From SZAS-103 sp038226665 (GTDB lineage Bacteria > Pseudomonadota > Gammaproteobacteria > Xanthomonadales > Xanthomonadaceae), in the NCBI GenBank assembly GCA_038226665.1, contig JBBRQI010000015.1:1-64000 (forward strand): a stretch of DNA of 64,000 nt, written 5' to 3'. Numbering within the stretch: the first letter of the stretch is position 1; each line of letters starts with the position of its first letter. A program made the translations under genes and the position numbers. Positions 1 to 7,906 of this stretch are shown in pieces. Below the pieces are notes generated by a model. It did not search any database and was not told the DNA's origin. It saw nothing but the letters and a program-made list of their open reading frames with translations.

Positions 1-294
1 CAAAGCATCCGCACCAGTGATGTGCGCGCATCACTGCGTGCGTCGCCGCGCCCGATCGGCCATGCAGGCAACGACGACTGGACGCAGCGGTTGACCGCAT
101 GGACGCGCGCCGCGCTCGCATCCGGCGGAACCGACGTGCACGCGCGTGCCAAGCGCGATTTCGATCAAGCGCTGTTGAACGCTGCCCTCGAACACACCGG
201 CGGCCATCGCCAGCAGGCCGCCGAACTGCTCGGCCTCGGCCGCAACACGCTGACCCGCAAGCTTGGTCGCAAGCACGATCCCACCGCCGACTGA
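1..294 (+). CDS. ntrC: Nitrogen regulation response regulator NtrC, C-terminal fragment
   Basis: The reading frame enters from the left edge and stops at 292-294, so only the C-terminus is present. It ends in a Fis-type helix-turn-helix (ALEHTGGHRQQAAELLGLGR followed by NTLTRKL), which closely matches the DNA-binding end of NtrC/GlnG. NtrC is a sigma-54 enhancer-binding activator of nitrogen-assimilation genes, phosphorylated by NtrB. The receiver and AAA+ domains lie outside the window. A different sigma-54 activator of the same family is possible, but the GRNTLTRK ending is characteristic of NtrC. The downstream gene sodC starts only 66 bases later and looks unrelated in function. Confidence 0.85.
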   Translation, partial: QSIRTSDVRASLRASPRPIGHAGNDDWTQRLTAWTRAALASGGTDVHARAKRDFDQALLNAALEHTGGHRQQAAELLGLGRNTLTRKLGRKHDPTAD

Positions 295-360
295 AACATG
301 CACGCGTCAGCGTCGACGCATCGCGCTAGGATGCGAGCCTCCACCCTTCGGGAGATCAAG

Positions 361-915
361 ATGTTGCGATCATCCTTTCATCTGGCCAATTGGGCTGCAT
401 TGACGTGCGCGATCGCACTGAACGCCACCGGCTGCGCCAGCGTGAAACAAAAGCTGACACCGAAACCACGCGAAGCTGTACTTGCGCCGACCGTCGGCAA
501 CAGCGCCAAGGGGACACTGACGATTACTGCGGTTGCCGATGGTGTGCATCTCCAGGGACGGCTGACCGGGTTGCCGCCAGGCAGTACGCATGGCTTGCAT
601 ATCCATGAACATGGTGATTGCAGTGCATTCGATGCGAGCAGCGCCGGCGAGCATTTCAATCCGACCGGCGTCGAGCACGGCGATCCGGTCGGCATGATCC
701 ACCATGCCGGGGACATCGCCAACCAGATCGCCGATGCGCAGGGCGTGATCGACGTGGACGCGACCGTGCATGGCGTGTCGCTTGATACCGGCACGGCGGA
801 TGACGTGATCGGCCGCGCGCTGATCCTGCACCGCGATCCCGATGACTACGCCAGCCAGCCGTCCGGTAATTCCGGTCCGCGCATTGCTTGCGGCGTGATC
901 CTCAAGAAACCATGA
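361..915 (+). CDS. sodC: Cu/Zn superoxide dismutase, probable lipoprotein
   Basis: The product is a periplasmic or membrane-anchored dismutase converting superoxide to oxygen and hydrogen peroxide. Visible metal ligands are HIHEHGDC (H80, H82), GEHFNP (H98), VEHG (H106) and HHAGD (about 114-115). The C-terminal half has DDYASQPSGNSGPRIACG, and the two cysteines can form the conserved disulphide. I start at ATG 361, preceded by a GGGAG ribosome-binding site. The upstream in-frame ATG at 298 gives an arginine-rich leader without a signal. From 361 a hydrophobic segment ends at C25 (ATGC), a weak lipobox. Length is 184 aa, normal for the family. The stop overlaps the next gene's start as ATGA. 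Confidence 0.93.
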   Translation: MLRSSFHLANWAALTCAIALNATGCASVKQKLTPKPREAVLAPTVGNSAKGTLTITAVADGVHLQGRLTGLPPGSTHGLHIHEHGDCSAFDASSAGEHFNPTGVEHGDPVGMIHHAGDIANQIADAQGVIDVDATVHGVSLDTGTADDVIGRALILHRDPDDYASQPSGNSGPRIACGVILKKP

Positions 916-952
916 TCGCGGCGCGTGATCCTCAAGAAGCCACGATCGCATC
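893..952. repeat. 30-bp imperfect tandem duplication across the sodC/GNAT junction
   Basis: Two consecutive 30-base copies (893-922 and 923-952) share the core GCGTGATCCTCAAGAA. The first copy contains the ATGA that ends sodC and starts the acetyltransferase. In the second copy the equivalent ATGA has become ACGA. The unit is ten codons long, so both reading frames are preserved. Confidence 0.85.
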
Positions 953-1439
953 GAGCAGGACGCAAGCGCCGCTGCACATTCGCGAAGCGCGCGCGGACGA
1001 TGGCGCACGGCTCGCCGCTTGGGCGATCGCGATGGCATGGGAAACCGAGCACAAGGCACTCGATGCGGATGTCGTCGCGCGTGGCGTGCGTGCGGTGTTC
1101 GATCAGCCTGCGCGCGGCCGCTACTTCATCGCCGAATCAGCGAATGATGATGGCCTCGAAGCCGTCGGGACCTTGATGCTGACCCACGAATGGAGCGACT
1201 GGCGCTGCGGCGACTGGTGGTGGATCCAGAGTGTGTACGTCGCGCCCGAACATCGCCGTCGTGGCGTGTATCGCGCGCTGTACGCGCATGTGCATGCGCT
1301 CGCGCACGACGCGCCAGACGTGTGCGGATTGCGGTTGTATGTCGAGCGTGGGAATGCGAATGCACAGCGGACGTATGCATCGCTGGGGATGCGGGATGCG
1401 GGGTATGCGATGTTCGAGGATGAGTTCGTGCGGCGGTGA
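912..1439 (+). CDS. GNAT-family N-acetyltransferase
   Basis: This 175-aa protein has the GNAT fold signature: a beta-strand VQSVYVAPEH-type region followed by the acetyl-CoA pyrophosphate-binding motif RRRGVYRAL (residues 115-123), and a C-terminal ERGNANAQRTYASLGM segment typical of motif B. The substrate cannot be read from the sequence. ATG 912 overlaps the sodC stop as ATGA, suggesting translational coupling. The first ten residues come from one copy of a 30-bp tandem duplication, so the N-terminus looks recently extended. The family call is firm; a specific function is not supported. Confidence 0.88.
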   Translation: MIAARDPQEATIASSRTQAPLHIREARADDGARLAAWAIAMAWETEHKALDADVVARGVRAVFDQPARGRYFIAESANDDGLEAVGTLMLTHEWSDWRCGDWWWIQSVYVAPEHRRRGVYRALYAHVHALAHDAPDVCGLRLYVERGNANAQRTYASLGMRDAGYAMFEDEFVRR

Positions 1440-1514
1440 GTGCTGCCATCCATACTCGGGCTCACAATAAGGGATTTTTAGCTGCTTCGCATCGAGCTGA
1501 AGGCTTTCTTCTGC

Positions 1515-1607
1515 GCTCATTGCGAAGCTAAGCGGCAGCGTGGGCCGCAACGCCTGATTGCACCGGAAGCTCCATCCCGCACGATCCACTTGAGCGCGGG
1601 ATTAGGC
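1515..1607 (-). other. Candidate attC site, degenerate
   Basis: On the minus strand the segment following the stop of the 1638-2264 gene begins GCCTAAT (1607-1601), like an attC R'' box. It then has a CTCAAGTGG/CCGCTTAGC imperfect inverted pair and ends near 1515-1523 at GCAATGAGC, where GCGTTAGGC would be expected. Position and polarity fit a cassette recombination site, but the distal core is poorly conserved, so this site may be decayed or wrong. Confidence 0.4.
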
Positions 1608-1637
1608 CCGAGACGGCTAGATTTGGTGAGATGCTCA

Positions 1638-2264
1638 TTACTGACCAGTTAGCACTTGCTCAGCCGCCGCTGGCATATGATCGTATGTGGCCATCTGTTG
1701 CGAATGTCGCGCCAAATATTGGCAGACCTGATCGGGTGAAACTCGCAAGTCTGATGCCAAAGCAGACATCAATTGATCCTCGAGTTGGCTAGCTTGAGGT
1801 TGAATCATTTGCCAAAAGACCTCGGGATCGCGCTGTGACCTAACGAAAATTGATTCAGCTTTGGATAGTACAGCTCGGTGGGCTGCAGTGAATGCGGATA
1901 TGAATCCGCTGATGTCTACTCCGCGCTGTCGGCAGTAGGTGACATGCTGTCGAGTGCGCATGAAATAGAAGCCAAAAAAAGTGTCTGCTGCCAGCTCTTC
2001 GCGATTATCTGCGTTACCGGCACTTGCTAGAGTCTGGGCTGATTTCTCCTCAGCGGTTTTTTGCATGACTTTTACTTGAGATAGACCAGGATACTTCCGC
2101 GCGTCTTCGCTTTGCCACTTATCGACATACTTCGAAGCAATCTGTTGTCCTTGCTGTACTTGCTCGTCAGCGTATTGCTGCTTCCGGAAATTGCTGTATG
2201 TCAGAACTGCCAATACAGCGAGCGCAATGGCTATCGTTGCCTCGGTACTCTTGTTCTTGCTCAT
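1638..2264 (-). CDS. Hypothetical protein with one N-terminal membrane segment (probable integron cassette gene)
   Basis: I do not recognise the family. The 208-aa product has a short lysine-rich start (MSKNKST), one hydrophobic helix (about residues 8-24, ATIAIALAVLAVLTY), then a hydrophilic, glutamine-rich largely helical region, so it is probably a bitopic inner-membrane protein facing the periplasm. ATG 2264 is chosen because CGAGGT lies just upstream; the longer frame to 2321 runs into the attC-like site. Base composition is clearly lower in G+C than the flanking genes. The start lies about 20 bases after a GTTAGGC core and the stop is followed by another attC-like element, the usual layout of a gene cassette. 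Confidence 0.7.
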   Translation of the reverse strand: MSKNKSTEATIAIALAVLAVLTYSNFRKQQYADEQVQQGQQIASKYVDKWQSEDARKYPGLSQVKVMQKTAEEKSAQTLASAGNADNREELAADTFFGFYFMRTRQHVTYCRQRGVDISGFISAFTAAHRAVLSKAESIFVRSQRDPEVFWQMIQPQASQLEDQLMSALASDLRVSPDQVCQYLARHSQQMATYDHMPAAAEQVLTGQ

Positions 2265-2285
2265 TGGGACCTCGTGGCACTTCTG

Positions 2286-2345
2286 GCCTAACGCCCGAGA
2301 CAAATGGCGCGCCGAAGGCACGCGCGTTTGATTAAATTTTTAGGC
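2286..2345 (-). other. attC-like integron recombination site
   Basis: Reading the minus strand, this 60-base element begins GCCTAAA and ends GCGTTAGGC, so the outer boxes are complementary (GCCTAA/TTAGGC) and the end matches the GTTRRRY core. Between them an inner imperfect palindrome pairs CAAACGCGCG with CGCGCCATTTG around a TTCG turn. The stop codon of the upstream gene lies inside the first box, and the next gene starts about 20 bases after the core. Size, polarity and position all fit attC. No integrase gene is present in the window. Confidence 0.7.
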
Positions 2346-2642
2346 GGCATGTGCCAACCCCAGTTGTTTTTCGATGTCTTTACAGATGGACAGGAATTGC
2401 TCATGGTTTTCTGAGGACATCAAATCCGCCCATTCTGCCGACAGTCGTTTAAAAGGGATAAGCTCGTACTGTTCTTTTTGAGCTTCTAGCGAAGTAATTA
2501 TTGCCGCACGAATCTGAGAACTGATTTCAGCCGGGAGCATGTCTAGCACCATGCGGAGTACCTTCGTCTGCCACACCAACATCTGCTCTATGTTCATGGC
2601 ACGCATCTTTGTTCGGATTGCCTCGAGCTCTTTTTCGTTCAC
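2340..2642 (-). CDS. Hypothetical protein (probable integron cassette gene)
   Basis: I do not recognise this 100-aa protein. It is soluble, predicted helical and charged, starting VNEKELEAIRTKM and ending EKQLGLAHAA, with no signal peptide or membrane helix. I use GTG 2642 because GGAG lies eight bases upstream and because a GTTAAGC core (2660-2666) marks the probable cassette boundary. The open frame continues to a TTG at 2729, which would cross that boundary. The gene is low in G+C relative to its neighbours, and its TAA stop is embedded in the attC-like box at 2340-2345. It has the same orientation as the following cassette gene. Confidence 0.6.
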   Translation of the reverse strand: MNEKELEAIRTKMRAMNIEQMLVWQTKVLRMVLDMLPAEISSQIRAAIITSLEAQKEQYELIPFKRLSAEWADLMSSENHEQFLSICKDIEKQLGLAHAA

Positions 2643-2659
2643 CAAGTCATCTCCATGCC

Positions 2660-2666
2660 GCTTAAC
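2660..2666 (-). other. GTTRRRY cassette core site
   Basis: The minus strand reads GTTAAGC here, 18 bases before the GTG start of the first small gene. It matches the seven-base crossover consensus used by integron integrases and is spaced as expected for a cassette boundary. The 70 bases upstream have only weak attC- or attI-like symmetry (CGATAAGAC against GTCTATTAGTCG). Confidence 0.45.
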
Positions 2667-2736
2667 GACTAATAGACCAACATTCGCGCGACAAGTCTTA
2701 TCGTGCGCTGCCCTATACCACACGGTCAATGCGACT

Positions 2737-3666
2737 TCACATCGAAAGAATTTCGCGCGGATCTTTTCCGGCCGGGCAATGATCGAACGTCACCGTAATC
2801 GTATGCGCGCTTAGCACCGCGGCGATCTGCCGCTGCCTCGCCTCGAAGTGTTCGAACGCGCGCTCGAGCTTGTCTGCATCCTCGCCAGCAGATGCCGGCG
2901 CGAAGCCGCCGTTGCGCCAGGCTTCCGAATCCAGCAACGCGATACGCACGCCGCCGTTGGTGTAGCGGGCGAGTGGTTCGGGCGGGGCGTCGAGCCAGGC
3001 TTCGGTTTGAGGCGACAGCAGGGCGGCTTCGATCAGCGGCCATAGCGGTGCGAGGCCGGCGTGTTCGTATTGCATCGCCATCAGCGCGGCGAGGTCGTGG
3101 ATGGTGACGTAGCGTGCGTGTTCGATTAGCGCGCCGAACGCCTGCTGCGCGAAGAGCGCGGTCGCCGCGCCGGCCATGCCGCGATCGATCAACACGTCTT
3201 CGAGCGCGTGGCCGACTTGTTCGATGCGCGCGTGCGCATCCGCATCGCCGCGCAGCAGGAATGGAACCAGTCGCAGCGTTCCTTGCGAGTAATCGGCGTC
3301 GGGCGCGGGCACGGCTTCGGGTAATTCGCCGTCGCGCGCGCCGAAGGCGAAGATGCGGCCATCATCGTTCGTGCGCTCCGAATGCAATGGCGCGCGCAGT
3401 GCGAGCGCATCCAGCGCTGCATGCAACGGCCAGCCGGCGCGCAGCAATTCGACCGGATCGTAATGCGCGCCCAGTACGACCAGGTCGAGCGCCGCCGCTT
3501 CCGGCACCAGGATCGCGAGATCACGGGCGATGCCTGCGGCGAGTTCCGCCGCTGCGGCGGGTTCGATCGACGCATGTGCGGCGTGCGCATCCGGGCGCAA
3601 TTCCAGTGCGAGCGCGCCAAAGCAGGCAGGTTGTGAACTGGTGTGTTGCGAATTCGGCATCGGCAT
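2737..3666 (-). CDS. Conserved hypothetical protein
   Basis: This 309-aa protein is alanine- and leucine-rich with no signal peptide, membrane helix or recognised catalytic motif. The central part (roughly residues 150-240, GHALEDVLIDRGMAGAATAL onward) looks helical, and the last 50 residues end in a beta-like TITVTFDHCPAG segment. G+C content and codon use match the core chromosome, unlike the two genes that follow it. The start is ATG 3666 or the ATG two codons later at 3660. It is divergent from the thiolase gene across 128 bases. I cannot assign a function. Confidence 0.75.
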   Translation of the reverse strand: MPMPNSQHTSSQPACFGALALELRPDAHAAHASIEPAAAAELAAGIARDLAILVPEAAALDLVVLGAHYDPVELLRAGWPLHAALDALALRAPLHSERTNDDGRIFAFGARDGELPEAVPAPDADYSQGTLRLVPFLLRGDADAHARIEQVGHALEDVLIDRGMAGAATALFAQQAFGALIEHARYVTIHDLAALMAMQYEHAGLAPLWPLIEAALLSPQTEAWLDAPPEPLARYTNGGVRIALLDSEAWRNGGFAPASAGEDADKLERAFEHFEARQRQIAAVLSAHTITVTFDHCPAGKDPREILSM

Positions 3667-3794
3667 CCCCGTTTGGTGCGATGGTTCGCAGGTCGTACTC
3701 TATACGCCTCGCATGTGCGGTGGCATCGATGCGACCGAAACCCGAAACGACTGGAACGCGACAATGAGGGCTGGGCAATGAACGGAGCAGCACG

Positions 3795-5087
3795 ATGAGC
3801 CTCGCCGACAAACACACCACCACGCGCCCGGTCGCCATCCTCGGCGGCGTACGCATTCCGTTTTGCCGCAACAACACTGCGTATGCGGATGTCGGCAACC
3901 TCGGCATGTCGATCCGCACGCTTGGCGCGTTGGTCGAACGCTACGGGCTGCACGGACAGGTGCTCGGCGAGGTCGCGATGGGTGCGGTGATCAAGCATTC
4001 GTCGGACTGGAACCTCGGCCGCGAAGCGGCGCTCTCGTCGGGCCTGTCGCCGCTGACGCCGGGCATCACGATGCAGCGCGCGTGCGGCACCAGCCTCGAC
4101 ACGATCATCACCGTCGCCAACAAGATCGCGCTCGGACAGATCGACGTTGGCATCGGCGGCGGCTCGGATACGACATCCGATGTCCCGATCGCGTATGGAA
4201 AAAAACTCCGCGCACGCATTCTGCAAGCTGCGCGCAGCAAGGCATTCGGCGAGAAGCTGGGTGCGTTTCGCGGTTTCAGGTTGCGCGAGCTGAAACCAGA
4301 ATTCCCCGGCGTCACCGAGCCGCGTACCGGCAAGTCGATGGGCGAGCACTGCGAGATGATGGCGAAGGAATGGCACATCGCACGCGAATCGCAGGATGAG
4401 CTCGCGCTGGCATCGCACAGGAAAGCCGCGGCTGCGTACGAGCGCGGTTTCTACAGCGACCTCGTCGCGAGCTTTCGCGGTGTCGAGCGCGACAACAACC
4501 TGCGCGCCGACAGTACGCTGGAAAAGCTCGCCGCGCTGAAACCCGCGTTCGACAAGACATCCGGGCAAGGCACGCTGACCGCGGCGAACTCGACGCCGCT
4601 GACCGACGGTGCCGCCGCGTGCCTGCTTGCAAGCGACGACTGGGCGAAGGCGCACCATCACGAGCCGCTCGCGTACTTGCGCGATGCCGAAGTCGCGGCG
4701 GTGGATTTCGTGCACGGAGACGGCCTGCTGATGGCGCCGACAATCGCGGTGCCGCGCATGCTCGAACGCAACGGACTCACTTTGCAGGATTTCGATTTTT
4801 ACGAAATCCATGAAGCCTTCGCAGCGCAGGTGCTGTGCACGCTGCGCGCGTGGGAATCCGAAGATTATTGTCGCGCGAAGCTCGGGCGCGGCGCGCTCGG
4901 TAGCATCGATCCGTCGAAGATGAATGTGGTCGGCTCATCGCTCGCGCTTGGCCATCCATTCGCCGCGACCGGCGCACGCATCGTCGCGACTGCCGCGAAG
5001 TTGCTCAAGGAAAAGGGTTCAGGCCGAGCGTTGATCTCGATCTGCACGGCGGGCGGCATGGGCGTGGTGGCGATTCTGGAGCGTTGA
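3795..5087 (+). CDS. Thiolase, FadI-type acetyl-CoA C-acyltransferase
   Basis: The enzyme cleaves 3-ketoacyl-CoA with CoA in fatty-acid beta-oxidation, or runs in reverse as an acetoacetyl-CoA synthase. The nucleophilic cysteine is C97 in MQRACGTS, the catalytic histidine H387 in GHPFAATGAR, and the acid/base cysteine C417 in CTAGGMG. The NSTPLTDGAAA and HEAFAAQ blocks are also typical. At 430 aa, with the RLRELKPEFP insertion, it resembles the FadI/trifunctional beta subunit rather than the shorter PhaA class. No partner hydratase/dehydrogenase gene is adjacent, so chain-length preference and direction are inferred only from similarity. Confidence 0.88.
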   Translation: MSLADKHTTTRPVAILGGVRIPFCRNNTAYADVGNLGMSIRTLGALVERYGLHGQVLGEVAMGAVIKHSSDWNLGREAALSSGLSPLTPGITMQRACGTSLDTIITVANKIALGQIDVGIGGGSDTTSDVPIAYGKKLRARILQAARSKAFGEKLGAFRGFRLRELKPEFPGVTEPRTGKSMGEHCEMMAKEWHIARESQDELALASHRKAAAAYERGFYSDLVASFRGVERDNNLRADSTLEKLAALKPAFDKTSGQGTLTAANSTPLTDGAAACLLASDDWAKAHHHEPLAYLRDAEVAAVDFVHGDGLLMAPTIAVPRMLERNGLTLQDFDFYEIHEAFAAQVLCTLRAWESEDYCRAKLGRGALGSIDPSKMNVVGSSLALGHPFAATGARIVATAAKLLKEKGSGRALISICTAGGMGVVAILER

Positions 5088-5253
5088 ACACGAATCGCAG
5101 CGTGCAGCGAAAGCAATGCTGAGCGCACACCATGCCTGTCGACAGTTCGTCGTCGCTAACCCTGTTCGTCCCAGGATGGCGTTGGCATGTCCAACGCTGC
5201 GCTCCATGCAATCGCAGCGGCTTGCCAACCGCCCACTCGCCAAGGATCGAATC

Positions 5254-6270
5254 ATGCAACCGCTTACAGCTCGCTGCGCTTTTCTGGCCGCACTCCTGTT
5301 GACTGTCTTGGTCGCCTGCAGCCAGCAGGGATCGAAGGATGCACAAGCACCTCGGGAAGGCGCGGCGCGCACCGAAGCCGCGGCAGCCGATAAGGCCGGC
5401 GCCGCCGTGGAATCCCCGCCGCCGGCACCCGCGGCGATGGAGTCGAAGAACGCGTCGCCCGGCGTTGCACAGACCGTGCCCGTCGCCGCGCAACTCACCT
5501 CGAGTGCCGTCACCGCGACCGACGCCCAGCGCAAGTTCATCCGCACGGCGCACGCCGATTTCCGGGTCAAGGATGTGTACCGGTCGGCGCTCGCGATCGA
5601 GGACATCGTCGCCGCGCACGGCGGCTTCGTGGTCCACAACGATATAGCGGCCGAGACGCAGAGCACGCAGCGTCGCGCGCGCGGCGACGGCAAGCTCGTC
5701 GAGCTGACCGAATACGTCACCCGCGGCACAATGGTGGTGCGCGTGCCGAGCGGGAAGACCCAGGCCTTCCTGCTCGCGATCGTCGGCCAGGTCGATTTCC
5801 TCGACCATCGCACGTTCGATGCGACCGATGCGCAATTCGACATGTTGCGTCAGCAACTCGTCTGGCAGCGCAGCCAGGAAAGCCAGCAGGACATCGGTCA
5901 GGCCGAACAGCAGGGCGGCAAGCTCGATCAGCGCACCGACGCCGTGCAGATGCGCGAACAGGCGAAGGCCGTGCGCGACGAGGCGCTGGTCGCGCAGAAG
6001 GAATTCGAAGACAAAGTCGCCTTCAGCACGATCGACTTGTCCCTGTACGAGACGCCGAAGATCCGCATGACCGAGATGGTCGATGCCGAAGCCGAGTTCC
6101 AGCGCAACAGCCCGGGCTTCTTCGAGCGGATCGGAAGCTCGTTGCGCAGCGGCTGGTTCGGCCTGCTCGACATCGTGGTCGCGGCGGTTTCGGTGTGGCC
6201 TCTGTGGATGCTGGTGCTTGGCTGCATCGCGCTCGTCCGCTACTTCGCGAAGCGGCGTTCCTCGCCATGA
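5254..6270 (+). CDS. DUF4349 domain lipoprotein
   Basis: The 338-aa product begins with a lipoprotein signal (MQPLTARCAFLAALLLTVLV then AC), so it should be anchored by a cysteine at about residue 22. After an alanine/proline-rich linker comes the DUF4349 region: KFIRTAHADFRVKDVYRSAL, two beta-rich halves, and a central helical stretch rich in Q, E and R that can form a coiled coil. A membrane helix (LLDIVVAAVSVWPLWMLVLG) closes the protein, followed by a basic tail. I choose ATG 5254, with AAGGA upstream, over the longer frame from 5116. Family members have no established function. Confidence 0.8.
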   Translation: MQPLTARCAFLAALLLTVLVACSQQGSKDAQAPREGAARTEAAAADKAGAAVESPPPAPAAMESKNASPGVAQTVPVAAQLTSSAVTATDAQRKFIRTAHADFRVKDVYRSALAIEDIVAAHGGFVVHNDIAAETQSTQRRARGDGKLVELTEYVTRGTMVVRVPSGKTQAFLLAIVGQVDFLDHRTFDATDAQFDMLRQQLVWQRSQESQQDIGQAEQQGGKLDQRTDAVQMREQAKAVRDEALVAQKEFEDKVAFSTIDLSLYETPKIRMTEMVDAEAEFQRNSPGFFERIGSSLRSGWFGLLDIVVAAVSVWPLWMLVLGCIALVRYFAKRRSSP

Positions 6271-6296
6271 ATCGCAAGGACCGACGACGCGGATGA

Positions 6297-6629
6297 TCAG
6301 GGTTTCGCCTCGCCCCAGAACACCACCCACGTCGCGAAGTCCTCGCTGATGCGGACGAAGTGGTGCGGCGCGTGCGCCGGCACGAACAGGGCATCGCCGA
6401 TCGCACAGTCGTGCTCGACGCCGTCGATGTCGAGCGCGGCGCTGCCGGCGATCACGATGTAGATCTCGTCGCGCGAATGCGGTCCCTGCGGATCGTGGCC
6501 GCGCGGTGCGTACAGCTCAAGTTCGAGACCGCCGCGCGCGAAGGCTTCCACGAAACGCACGCCATCCGGCCAGCGCTCGCTCGCCGGCAACGGCAGGTGC
6601 GCGAGGAAGTCCGCGGGGCACAGGCGCAT
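6297..6629 (-). CDS. Small cupin-domain protein
   Basis: This 110-aa single-domain protein has the cupin pattern: GPHSRDEIYIVIAGSAALDI is the first motif (H, then D-E-I-Y in the place of the usual glutamate region) and FVPAHAPHHF the second, giving histidine ligands for a metal. It is a typical stand-alone cupin of unknown substrate. It starts two bases after the hemY stop and is probably the last gene of the hemD-hemX-hemY transcript. A role in heme synthesis is not established and may be coincidental. Confidence 0.8.
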   Translation of the reverse strand: MRLCPADFLAHLPLPASERWPDGVRFVEAFARGGLELELYAPRGHDPQGPHSRDEIYIVIAGSAALDIDGVEHDCAIGDALFVPAHAPHHFVRISEDFATWVVFWGEAKP

Positions 6630-6631
6630 GG

Positions 6632-7906
6632 TCAGGCGCTCGGCAAACGTGGCACACCGTGCTGGTCGCGTTCCTCGATCACCGAGGAATCGAAGATCCG
6701 TTCGCGCAGGCCGCGGCCGGACATCGGCTCGGTCGCTTCACCTCGGGTGGCGTGCAATGCGTTGGCGAAGCACAGACGCGCGTTCGCATCGTCGTTCTGC
6801 GCGACGTACACGCTGCCGAGTTCTTCCCATGCATCCGCGCCGCCGCCCTGCGCGATCGCGCGGTGCAGGTAATCCTCGGCCTTGCCCCATTGCTGCTGTT
6901 CGCGGGTGAGCCGACCGAGCGTCACTGCGAGCGCGGCGCTGTCCGAATGTCCGTGCAGCCAGCCCTCGGCAGTGAGCAGGCGCGCATTCGGCTGCGTCGC
7001 GGCGATGCGGCCCGGCGGAATGCGGCCGAATTGCAGAGCCAGTGCTTCGCTCCACTGGTTCTTCAACGCACTGTCGATTGCCGCTGCGGCAGCGTCTTCC
7101 ATGCCGAGATCGACCGCACGTTGCGCATAGGCCGAAACGACTTCCGCACGCGCGCGCAACGGTGCGAGCAAGCGATCCCAGTGGTCGGCGAGTGCATTCG
7201 CGTCTTCTGATTCGCGCAACGATTGCGCGGCAAGTTCGGCTTCGAACGCGGTGTGATCGTTCAGCGACAACGCCTGCGCGCTCTTGAGCGCACCGAGCGC
7301 GCCGTAGGCCTCGCCGGAACGGCGCGTCGCGATCAATGCGCGTGTGCGCAACAACAACGCACGTGGCGACAGCGGTGCTTGCTGCGCGGCGGCATCGAGC
7401 ATCGCGATCGCATCCTGCGCGCGTCCGCTGGCGAGCAACGCATCCGCGCGCGCGAGTGCAGTTGCGGAGTCGCTGGTTTCAGGGCCGGCAGCTAGGAGGT
7501 GTTGATCGAACGCGGCCGCATCGCCACGCGCTTGCGCGGCGTGCGCTGCGCCGAGTCGCGCAGTCAGGCGCATTGCCGGATCGTCAGCGGCAAGGGTGAG
7601 CAGTTTTTCCGCACGCGTCCAGCGGCCTTCGTGCAAGGCAAGCAGTCCGCCCGCCATGCGAATGCGCGCCTGTTTGCGCTGACGCCGCTTCCACAGCCGG
7701 AACGGCAGGCGCAACAACCACAACGCCAGCCATGCAGTGAGCAATCCAATGGCCAGTATCAGCAGCGCCTTGGTCACCGTGGTGATGTAGGTGGTGCCAT
7801 CCAGGCTCACGATCACCTGGCCCTGATCGTGTGCGAAACGCTGCCACAGCACTGCGCCGAGCACGGCGAGCACGAGGCACAACAGCAGTCCGCGGAACAG
7901 TTTCAT
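6632..7906 (-). CDS. hemY: HemY-family heme biosynthesis-associated membrane TPR protein
   Basis: Proteobacterial HemY (unrelated to protoporphyrinogen oxidase of the same name in Gram-positives) is an inner-membrane protein encoded with hemD and hemX. The 424-aa product shows two N-terminal membrane helices (about 4-20 and 43-63), the VIVSLDGTTYITTVTKALL segment between them, a basic patch LWKRRQRKQARIRMAGGL, and then alpha-helical TPR-like repeats to the C-terminus. Its start overlaps the hemX stop (ATGA). Its biochemical function in heme metabolism remains unclear in the literature. Confidence 0.9.
   Translation of the reverse strand: MKLFRGLLLCLVLAVLGAVLWQRFAHDQGQVIVSLDGTTYITTVTKALLILAIGLLTAWLALWLLRLPFRLWKRRQRKQARIRMAGGLLALHEGRWTRAEKLLTLAADDPAMRLTARLGAAHAAQARGDAAAFDQHLLAAGPETSDSATALARADALLASGRAQDAIAMLDAAAQQAPLSPRALLLRTRALIATRRSGEAYGALGALKSAQALSLNDHTAFEAELAAQSLRESEDANALADHWDRLLAPLRARAEVVSAYAQRAVDLGMEDAAAAAIDSALKNQWSEALALQFGRIPPGRIAATQPNARLLTAEGWLHGHSDSAALAVTLGRLTREQQQWGKAEDYLHRAIAQGGGADAWEELGSVYVAQNDDANARLCFANALHATRGEATEPMSGRGLRERIFDSSVIEERDQHGVPRLPSA

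Noticed and set aside
2643..2729. TTG 2729 start for the first cassette gene
   Set aside because: It lies upstream of the GTTAAGC boundary and lacks a ribosome-binding site; GTG 2642 has GGAG.
3189..4811. 540-aa open frame antisense to the thiolase
   Set aside because: Shadow frame; the plus-strand thiolase has all catalytic motifs.
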